Source: an uncultured Clostridia bacterium
GTDB taxonomy: Bacteria > Bacillota > Clostridia > UBA1381 > UBA9506
Direction of reading: 5' to 3'
Assembly (NCBI GenBank): GCA_944393605.1
Contig: CALYAO010000046.1
Coordinates: forward strand, 1-37,666
DNA length: 37,666 nucleotides
In this document: one piece after another, positions 32,162 to 37,666 of the stretch
Layout of the letters: each line of letters begins with the position of its first letter
Numbering within the stretch: the stretch's first letter is position 1
Notes under the pieces: model-generated
Seen by the model: the letters and a program-made list of their open reading frames with translations, nothing else
Database searches by the model: none
What the model was told of the DNA's origin: nothing
Made by a program: the position numbers and the translations under genes

Positions 32162-33406
32162 TCATACCTCAACCGGTCCGTCCTCCCGCGCCTTTCGGAG
32201 GATGGTGCCAGGTTCATACCGGGCCCCCAGCGGCATCCGCACCGTCATGGCCGCATGGGGCGCCGACCGGATGGGCTCCCCTTCCCCGTTGCGCATGCGC
32301 TGCGCCGTCACCGTCACAAACGGCCCCTTTGGCGGGACAATCTCCAGCGTATCCCCTTCAAAAAACCGGTTCCGTTGGGTCAAAATGGTCTCCTTCGTCG
32401 CTTCGTCATACCCCGTCACCAAACCAACCACCTCATAGGTTCGGATGTAGCTGGAAGAGCCGTATACCTGGCTTGTTTCATCCGGTTTTCCCAGATAGAA
32501 CCCGGTGGTATACCGCCGGTTGCTCACCTTGCCCAGTTCCTCCATCCACGCGGGGGAACAGGTGTAGCCCGCCGGGTTTGCCAGGTATGCATCGATGGCC
32601 TCGCGGTATACCTTGGTGACACACGCGACATAGTATTCTGTTTTCACGCGGCCCTCTATCTTAAAGCTGGTGATGCCGCTCTCGGCCAGCTCGGGAATAT
32701 GCTCTATCATGGCGAGGTCCTTGGAATTGAAGATGAATGTCCCCCGCTCATTTTCATACACGGGCAAGTACTCGCCTGGCCGCTTCTCCTCCATCAGCGC
32801 ATAGTTCCACCGGCAGGGATGCGCACAGGCGCCGCCGTTGGCGTCCCGTGACGCCATATAGTTGGACAGCAGGCACCGCCCCGAATAGGAGATGCACATG
32901 GCGCCATGCACAAACGCTTCCAGCTCCAGCTCCGCCGAAACATGCGCGCGGATATCAGCAATCTCCGCCAGAGACAGCTCCCGCGCCAGAACTACGCGTT
33001 TGGCACCCATTTTGTGCCATGCGTCCACCGTACGGTAGTTCACGTTGTTGGCCTGGGTGCTGATGTGGATGGGAATGTGGGGCGCGTGCTCCCGTGCCAG
33101 CAAAAACGCACCAAAATCGGATACGAGCAAGCCATCCGGCCGCAGAGCATCCAGCTCCGCAAAATATCGCGCCATCCCGGGCAGGTCCGAATTGTGCGGG
33201 ATGATGTTTGCTGTGACATACAGCTTCTTGCCGCGCGCATGCGCATAGGCAATGCCTTCTTCAAAGGCCGACAGCGAAAAATTTTGTGCAGCTCCCCGCA
33301 GGGAGAATGCTTCCCCGCCCGCATACACCGCATCTGCACCATATTGTATTGCAGTCTTGAGTCTTGACAGGCTGCCCGCCGGCGCGAGCAGTTCAATTTG
33401 TTGCAT
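32162..33406 (-). CDS. U32 family protein, probable tRNA hydroxylation protein (TrhP-like)
   Basis: 414 residues. Classed as peptidase U32, but characterised members (TrhP in E. coli, YrrN/YrrO in Bacillus) are needed for 5-hydroxyuridine at the tRNA wobble position and RlhA for 23S rRNA hydroxylation; I follow that reading. The start IELLAPAGSLSRLKTAIQYG is the family N-terminus. The four cysteines of the presumed iron-sulfur site are Cys171, Cys178, Cys194 and Cys198, within FVHGAMCISYSGRC and GGACAHPC. The end is the small C-terminal barrel. Length fits the TrhP2/YrrO-like branch. The ATG follows AAGGAAGGG; dxs ends 25 bp upstream. Confidence 0.88.
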   Translation of the reverse strand: MQQIELLAPAGSLSRLKTAIQYGADAVYAGGEAFSLRGAAQNFSLSAFEEGIAYAHARGKKLYVTANIIPHNSDLPGMARYFAELDALRPDGLLVSDFGAFLLAREHAPHIPIHISTQANNVNYRTVDAWHKMGAKRVVLARELSLAEIADIRAHVSAELELEAFVHGAMCISYSGRCLLSNYMASRDANGGACAHPCRWNYALMEEKRPGEYLPVYENERGTFIFNSKDLAMIEHIPELAESGITSFKIEGRVKTEYYVACVTKVYREAIDAYLANPAGYTCSPAWMEELGKVSNRRYTTGFYLGKPDETSQVYGSSSYIRTYEVVGLVTGYDEATKETILTQRNRFFEGDTLEIVPPKGPFVTVTAQRMRNGEGEPIRSAPHAAMTVRMPLGARYEPGTILRKAREDGPVEV

Positions 33407-33431
33407 AACGTCCCTTCCTTTGCTGCCAGCA

Positions 33432-35297
33432 TCATCCGACGCTTTTCGCGTCCTGCGCGGACAATGCCGTCACAATCTCCCGGCACAGCGTATCCGCATC
33501 CAAGCCACAGTGCCGGTACAGCTCTTCCACCTTCCCATGCGGCACAATGGGGTCGCGATGCCCCTTGTGCAAAAACGTGCCCCCATAGCCTTCCATCAGC
33601 ATAGCAATGGCCTCGCCAACGCCGCCCGAGAGCACGCCGTCCTCCAGCGTAACCAGCATGTCAAACCGTTTCGCGCAAGCCTGGAGAAAGGACACATCTA
33701 GCGGCTTCACCGTCCGCAGGTCCGCCACGGCAGCAGAGATGCCTGCGATGCTCAGCCGCGCCGCCGCAGCCAGCCCAGTCTCACACATGCTGCCGACGCA
33801 CAGCAGGCAGACATCCGTCCCCTCTGTGAGCATACATGCTTTTCCAAAGGCAAAATCGGGCTGCGGCACATCTGCCTGGCGCGCACCACGCGGATATCGG
33901 ATGGCGATGGGCCCGACGTGCTCCCGCACCGCATAGCGCACCATTTGGGTCAACTGCGCGGGACTCGCCGGCGCCAATATCGCCAGATTGGGCATGGGGA
34001 GCAAAAAGGACAGGTCAAAAATGCCCTGATGCGTCTCCCCATCCTCCCCCACCAGACCGGCACGGTCAATCGCCAGGATCACCTTGAGGTTTTGCAGGCA
34101 CACATCGTGCAGCACTTGGTCATATGCGCGCTGCAAAAAGGATGAATAAACTGCAAATACTGGCACATATCCACTGACTGCCAATCCGGCTGCAAAGCAA
34201 ACCGCATGCTGCTCCGCAATGCCAACATCAAAAAAGCGGTCGGGATAGAGCCCCGAAAACAGCGAAAGCCCTGTTCCATCCGGCATGGCAGCTGTAATGG
34301 CACACAGCCGCTCCTCTGTCTTGCCGAGCGCCGCCAGCTCCCGCCCGAAGGCACTCGAATAGGTCAGCTTCCGCGAAGCGGAGGGCAGAATGCCCGTATC
34401 GACGGAGAATTCGTTGACCCCATGGTAGCCGCTGGGGTTCTCCTCCGCGAACCGATAGCCCTTGCCCTTTTTGGTAAAGGTATGGATGAGGACCGGATAG
34501 TCCATTTTTTTCGCAGTTTGAAACACCTTGATGAGGGTCGCAATGTTGTGCCCATCCGTGGGGCCCAGATAGGCAAAGCCCAACTGCTCAAACAGGTTGT
34601 TGCGCGTAATGAGATGGCGCACCCCATCCTTCACCCGTTTTAACATCCGTACCAGAGGCTGCCCCAGAAAAGGAATGCACTCCAAACTGCGCTGCACCCG
34701 CCGCTTTAACTGAAAATAGCCCGGCCGGGTCCGCAGGGAGGTCAGATAGGTAGATAAACTCCCCACATTGGGAGAGATGGACATCTCATTGTCATTTAAA
34801 ACCACAATAAAGTTCTTTTTTTCCTGCCCTGCATCCTCCAGTGCCTCAAAGGCCATGCCGCCCGTGAGCGCACCATCACCGATCACAGCGACCACATGGT
34901 AGCTTTCGCCGCTGAGGTTCCGCGCCCGCGCCATGCCAAGAGCTGCCGAAATACTGGTGGATGAATGGCCCGTATCAAAGGCATCGCACGCACTTTCGCT
35001 GCGTTTGGGAAAACCGCTCAGACCGCCGTATTGGCGGAGGGTATGCAGCTGCCCGCCCCGCCCCGTCAGGATCTTATGGACATAGGACTGGTGCCCCACG
35101 TCCCAGACCAGCTTGTCTGTGGGAAGGTCAAACACATAGTGCAGCGCAATGGTGAGCTCCACCACGCCAAGGTTGGAAGCCAGATGCCCGCCTGTACTTG
35201 AGACCGTCTCAATCAAGAACGTCCGAATCTCCGACGCCAGGGCCTCCAGCTCCCCGATATTCATTTGTTTGAGTTGTTCGGATGAAATTTCCCTCAT
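33432..35297 (-). CDS. dxs: 1-deoxy-D-xylulose-5-phosphate synthase
   Basis: 621 residues, normal for DXS. First enzyme of the MEP isoprenoid route, joining pyruvate and glyceraldehyde 3-phosphate with thiamine diphosphate. The thiamine-diphosphate motif is GDGALTGG at 140-147 with VVLNDNEMSI following. TGHSSTSIS near 109-117, GYHGVNEF near 300, the catalytic Glu in GIAEQHAVCFAAG, and GLVGEDGETHQG are all present. ATG 35297 is chosen with GGAG about 7 bp upstream; a GTG at 35309 is in frame but overlaps that site. It follows yqeG by 15 bp and precedes the U32 gene, so the three form one operon. DXS also feeds thiamine and pyridoxal synthesis in many bacteria. Confidence 0.97.
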   Translation of the reverse strand: MREISSEQLKQMNIGELEALASEIRTFLIETVSSTGGHLASNLGVVELTIALHYVFDLPTDKLVWDVGHQSYVHKILTGRGGQLHTLRQYGGLSGFPKRSESACDAFDTGHSSTSISAALGMARARNLSGESYHVVAVIGDGALTGGMAFEALEDAGQEKKNFIVVLNDNEMSISPNVGSLSTYLTSLRTRPGYFQLKRRVQRSLECIPFLGQPLVRMLKRVKDGVRHLITRNNLFEQLGFAYLGPTDGHNIATLIKVFQTAKKMDYPVLIHTFTKKGKGYRFAEENPSGYHGVNEFSVDTGILPSASRKLTYSSAFGRELAALGKTEERLCAITAAMPDGTGLSLFSGLYPDRFFDVGIAEQHAVCFAAGLAVSGYVPVFAVYSSFLQRAYDQVLHDVCLQNLKVILAIDRAGLVGEDGETHQGIFDLSFLLPMPNLAILAPASPAQLTQMVRYAVREHVGPIAIRYPRGARQADVPQPDFAFGKACMLTEGTDVCLLCVGSMCETGLAAAARLSIAGISAAVADLRTVKPLDVSFLQACAKRFDMLVTLEDGVLSGGVGEAIAMLMEGYGGTFLHKGHRDPIVPHGKVEELYRHCGLDADTLCREIVTALSAQDAKSVG

Positions 35298-35312
35298 GGT
35301 ATTCTCCACTTG

Positions 35313-35819
35313 TTAGGTTTTGCACTGTGTCTTGCGAATTTTCCGCAGCACAAACCGCTCAAAGAACCTCTTGACATAGAAAAAAGCATTTTCATAGGGC
35401 ATAATGGGCTGCACCAAAATGGTATATACCCCAGCACGGTTACCGCCTAAAATATCCGTAAAAATCTGATCTCCCACAAATATAGTTTCAGATGGGGACA
35501 CACCCAGCTTTTCCATGGCCATGCGGTACCCTTTTGGGCTGGGCTTGTGCGCTTTTGCGATCACAGGAATCGCAAGCGGCTTGGCAAACCGCGCCGCACG
35601 TATCCCGTTATTGTTGGACAAAAAGCACATCCCATACCCCATATCCCGCAGCGCACCAAGCAATTTGGTGACCGCAGGCCCCGGCAGCGCCGTCCTATGG
35701 TCCTCCAGCGTGTTGTCCACATCGAACAGGATGGCACGGTATCCCTGCTGCCACAGCGCCCCAAAATCGATGTCATAGACAGACGCCACATAAGCATCGG
35801 GCAATAGACCGCTTCCCAA
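35313..35819 (-). CDS. YqeG family HAD-IIIA phosphatase
   Basis: 168 residues, matching YqeG (about 170). The HAD motif I is FDVDNTLEDH with Asp33 and Asp35; motif III is KPSPKGY and motif IV is VFVGDQIFTDI. The opening GLLPDAYVASVYDI fits the YqeG N-terminus. I place the start at TTG 35819: GGGAGGGG ends 5 bp before it and the promoter's predicted start (near 35852) leaves a normal leader. The upstream ATGs at 35849 and 35834 would be almost leaderless and lack ribosome sites. Family members dephosphorylate phosphatidylglycerophosphate in some bacteria, but in Bacillota YqeG lies in a ribosome-linked cluster and its role is less certain. Confidence 0.85.
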   Translation of the reverse strand: MGSGLLPDAYVASVYDIDFGALWQQGYRAILFDVDNTLEDHRTALPGPAVTKLLGALRDMGYGMCFLSNNNGIRAARFAKPLAIPVIAKAHKPSPKGYRMAMEKLGVSPSETIFVGDQIFTDILGGNRAGVYTILVQPIMPYENAFFYVKRFFERFVLRKIRKTQCKT

Positions 35820-35858
35820 GCGCACCCCTCCCATTATGCCAAATATCATATCTCATAT

Positions 35859-35887
35859 ACTATACCATATTTTTGCTTGTGGGTAAA
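35859..35887 (-). promoter_or_regulatory. Sigma-A type promoter of yqeG-dxs-U32 operon
   Basis: On the - strand TTTACC (35887-35882), a 17-bp spacer and TATAGT (35864-35859), with TGG just before the -10, giving an extended -10. Confidence 0.8.
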
Positions 35888-36000
35888 GACTTTCCGTCAA
35901 AAAAACCAAAAAACCAGCGTCTAATGCAGCACCGAGGCTTCATCCGACCACATGGCAACTTGTCGCTGCAAAGAGCACAAACAACTGCGGTTTTCAATCG

Positions 36001-36054
36001 AAAAAAACACCGGGCCGGCGGGGCCTTCGCAGCATGACCCCATCCGATCCGGTG
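36001..36054 (-). terminator. Rho-independent terminator of the DUF6514 gene
   Basis: On the - strand CACCGG pairs with CCGGTG, with inner GGGG/CCCC and CGG/CCG pairs in a long arm, followed by seven T. It begins about 37 bp after the DUF6514 stop. From here to the yqeG promoter (35888-36000) I see nothing else. Confidence 0.75.
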
Positions 36055-36091
36055 CTCCCTTATCACCAAAACATAACACAACCAGCCCGGC

Positions 36092-36469
36092 TTATCCAGC
36101 CGCAATATCTGAAATCTCTGTCGTCCCAATACATACCTCTTCGTTGACGAGATCTCCAATACCAACCACATCCTGCAGGACTTCCAAGAGCGAAACAGGC
36201 GTAACCGCACCCCTGGCCAGCTTGTCTAGCATCACCAACGTTTCACGTTTGGAACAAAACACATCATACACCCGACGGTATTCCAAATCCACCGTCTTCC
36301 CATCTTCGACGGTACGTTTTGTCACACCAACGCCGAAGGTATTGATGGCAAACCCATCCACGTTGACCTCTTTTTCCAGCAGATAATAGTCCAGTTCGTA
36401 CAGTTTTGCGCTGTTTTCTTCGACCCCTGCTACTTTTGTGCTGCGAAATAACTCCTTGTGTACAGCCAT
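36092..36469 (-). CDS. DUF6514 family protein
   Basis: 125 residues. The end SKRETLVMLDKLARGAVTPV followed by LLEVLQDVVG is the mark of DUF6514, a small family mostly from Clostridia with no known function. The middle is predicted beta-rich (YELDYYLLEKEVNVDGFAIN, then VGVTKRTVEDGK). No signal peptide or membrane segment. ATG 36469 lies 9 bp after GGAAGGG; the longer reading frame to 36529 would run through the promoter and ribosome site. It has its own promoter and terminator, so it is a single-gene unit. Confidence 0.75.
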   Translation of the reverse strand: MAVHKELFRSTKVAGVEENSAKLYELDYYLLEKEVNVDGFAINTFGVGVTKRTVEDGKTVDLEYRRVYDVFCSKRETLVMLDKLARGAVTPVSLLEVLQDVVGIGDLVNEEVCIGTTEISDIAAG

Positions 36470-36833
36470 TCCCCTTTTCCCTTCCTTTTTTGTAAAATTC
36501 AGCAACATGTTGTATGTCCCCGTTGCCAATACACATTATACTGTATAGATATACGTTTTTCAATGCCATTTTTGAGTGACATTTCGACAATTTCACAAAA
36601 AACTGGTCGGAAGGTTAACAGAATCGACTGATTTTCTGGCGTATTTTGTTATATTTTGTCGTATTCGCCCAAAAGTACCAAGAATATTGGACAAATAATT
36701 ACCAAACAAAGTGGTTTGTTACAACAAGATTTCACTAATATTTCAGAAAAATTACAATTTCAAGACAAAATAGCATCGAAATTTGTTGAATTCTTGCATT
36801 TTTTCTTGCAGATTCTGCATGCAATTGCATCAG
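36470..36833. other. 364-bp AT-rich intergenic region
   Basis: Apart from the DUF6514 ribosome site and its promoter (36535-36563), this gap between the GNAT and DUF6514 genes holds no reading frame I believe in. Features seen: a direct repeat of TATTTTGT near 36643-36660, AACAAA/TTTGTT arms around 36705-36720, and a TGCA-rich palindromic stretch near 36808-36828. A second - strand promoter-like pair (TTGTTT, 17 bp, TATTCT) lies near 36680-36720. No clear terminator follows the GNAT gene. Confidence 0.5.
36535..36563 (-). promoter_or_regulatory. Sigma-A type promoter of the DUF6514 gene
   Basis: On the - strand TTGAAA (36563-36558), 17-bp spacer and a perfect TATAAT (36540-36535). Confidence 0.85.
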
Positions 36834-37409
36834 TCACAGCACATGCACCATACGGTCATAGGGATGTCCCTGCAGCGAATAGGTCCGCTGGGGAACAAAT
36901 CCAAGCCTTTCATACATGGCGCGCACCCGCGGTTTTTCTCGGTCCACAAGCAAGGACACCCGCGGATAGTCCAGATCCTGCGCACGCTCCAAAACACTTC
37001 GAACCAGGTGACCGCCGAGCCCATGCCCCCGATAATGGGGATAAACCGCAAGACTATCGAGATATAGCTCCCGTCCCTCGCACTCCACGGGCACCTTTGC
37101 AGCCGGTTGGGTCTTTTGCAGATGGGCATACAGCGGCGCATCCAGCGCATCCAGCTGATCTGCCGGATAGGACAAAACGCCACCCGCGACCTGGCCATCC
37201 AGCTCTGCCAGCAGTACATTGCGGTAAGAAAACCGGCAGACTTCCATCTGCGCATAGTCCGACAAAACATGCAAAATGGATTGTTCTTCGGTTGTACCGG
37301 TATAGAGTTCCGCCAGATCCTCAATGGCAAGCAGAACCAAGCGGGCAATCTCCATGCTGTCCGCCGGAACGGCAGGCCGAATCACAACCGGCTCACTCCT
37401 TTGCGTCAT
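36834..37409 (-). CDS. GNAT family N-acetyltransferase
   Basis: 191 residues. Transfers an acetyl group from acetyl-CoA to an unknown amine. The fold is recognisable: VVIRPAVPADSMEIARLV at the start, VLLAELDGQVAGGVL in the middle, and motif A LYLDSLAVYPHYRGHGLGGH at 115-134 with the R/GxxGxG/A acetyl-CoA loop. Motif B follows as RVSLLVDREKPRVRAMYERLGF. The ATG at 37409 lies within the end of the upstream gene, after GGAGGAGGTG, so the two overlap by 17 bases and are translated together. Confidence 0.88.
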   Translation of the reverse strand: MTQRSEPVVIRPAVPADSMEIARLVLLAIEDLAELYTGTTEEQSILHVLSDYAQMEVCRFSYRNVLLAELDGQVAGGVLSYPADQLDALDAPLYAHLQKTQPAAKVPVECEGRELYLDSLAVYPHYRGHGLGGHLVRSVLERAQDLDYPRVSLLVDREKPRVRAMYERLGFVPQRTYSLQGHPYDRMVHVL

Positions 37410-37665
37410 GCGGGGGCACCTCCTCCTTTGCCGAATCCTTCTCCTGTGCGCCTTGGAAGGACATATCCGCTTGCTCGGATTCTATTTCCTGTTCTTCACG
37501 AATCGAATCATCCTTCTGCGGCAAACCAGAAACCACAGCAGCTTGGGCTGCCGCGCCTTCCTGTGCCGCTTCCGTTGTCTCCCCTTCTACGGGCGGGACA
37601 ACATCGCGCATTCCAGCATCCATGTCCCGCGCCGCGCCGAAGATACTGCCCACCGGCTTCACTTC
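37393..37665 (-). CDS. Acidic low-complexity protein, C-terminal part (5' end outside window)
   Basis: The last 90 residues of a frame still open at the window edge; a GTG at 37660-37662 is a possible but unsupported start. It opens KPVGSIFGAARDMDAGMRDV, then turns into a disordered tail rich in Glu, Gln, Ala and Ser. I do not recognise the family; such tails occur on membrane-linked or division proteins and on sporulation proteins, but the N-terminal part that would decide is missing. It ends inside the GNAT gene. Confidence 0.55.
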   Translation of the reverse strand, partial: EVKPVGSIFGAARDMDAGMRDVVPPVEGETTEAAQEGAAAQAAVVSGLPQKDDSIREEQEIESEQADMSFQGAQEKDSAKEEVPPHDAKE

Positions 37666-37666
37666 C

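Noticed and set aside
35834-35849. ATG starts at 35849 and 35834 for yqeG
   Set aside because: They lie within 20 bases of the predicted transcription start and lack ribosome sites, while TTG 35819 follows GGGAGGGG and fits the family N-terminus.
1-37666. CRISPR array, tRNA or rRNA genes, riboswitch
   Set aside because: No regularly spaced repeats, cloverleaf-type or conserved RNA sequences were seen in the intergenic regions, most of which are under 200 bp.

Overview
This window is a chromosomal segment of a Gram-positive-type anaerobe of the phylum Bacillota, most probably class Clostridia. The reasons are the block dgt / dnaG / rpoD, a single-chain glycyl-tRNA synthetase, an HPr with both His15 and Ser46, a membrane-anchored LonB, the gatCAB amidotransferase genes, the YqeG, DUF6440 and DUF6514 families, an S-layer-homology protein, and strong AGGAGG-type ribosome sites with several TTG starts. 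The DNA is moderately GC-rich in genes and AT-rich between them. I cannot name a genus. No tRNA, rRNA, CRISPR array, insertion sequence or prophage was recognised.

Left part (1-8125, all + strand): the 3' part of glyQS; ptsH with a near-consensus promoter and a terminator; cobU and a YdcF-like membrane protein; then dgt, a small GIY-YIG gene, dnaG and rpoD packed together and closed by a strong terminator; then a divergent polysaccharide deacetylase.

Cell-envelope part (8162-19129): a secreted phosphodiester-glycosidase protein with a phosphoesterase-like tail that seems to lack its metal ligands; a convergent SGNH hydrolase on the - strand; then from 11694 a MacAB-like exporter (adaptor with a duplicated lipoyl/barrel module, ATPase, FtsX-type permease) followed after 30 bp by a large SLH-domain protein; then an ECF sigma factor overlapping a probable RsiV-like anti-sigma factor. 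This stretch is the most distinctive part of the window.

Middle part (19151-23313): lonB on the - strand, divergent from two half-size TauE/SafE permease genes joined by a TAATG overlap; a convergent tyrosine recombinase; a perfect 34-bp inverted repeat; and a broken MmcQ/YjbR-family gene with two frameshifts and an internal stop.

Right part (23308-37665, all - strand): read in transcription order, a truncated acidic protein and a GNAT acetyltransferase; a DUF6514 gene with its own promoter; yqeG, dxs and a U32-family (TrhP-like) gene; DUF624 and a Gph-like HAD phosphatase; DUF1015, gatC, gatA, gatB, a DUF6440 gene and pcrA. These are mostly housekeeping functions: tRNA charging and modification, isoprenoid synthesis, and DNA repair.

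I see no clearly new defence or mobile system. The best leads are the envelope export/SLH unit, the apparently inactivated phosphoesterase domain, the split permease, the decayed YjbR gene, and several unexplained inverted repeats at gene starts. All functional calls rest on motif recognition by eye; no database search was run.
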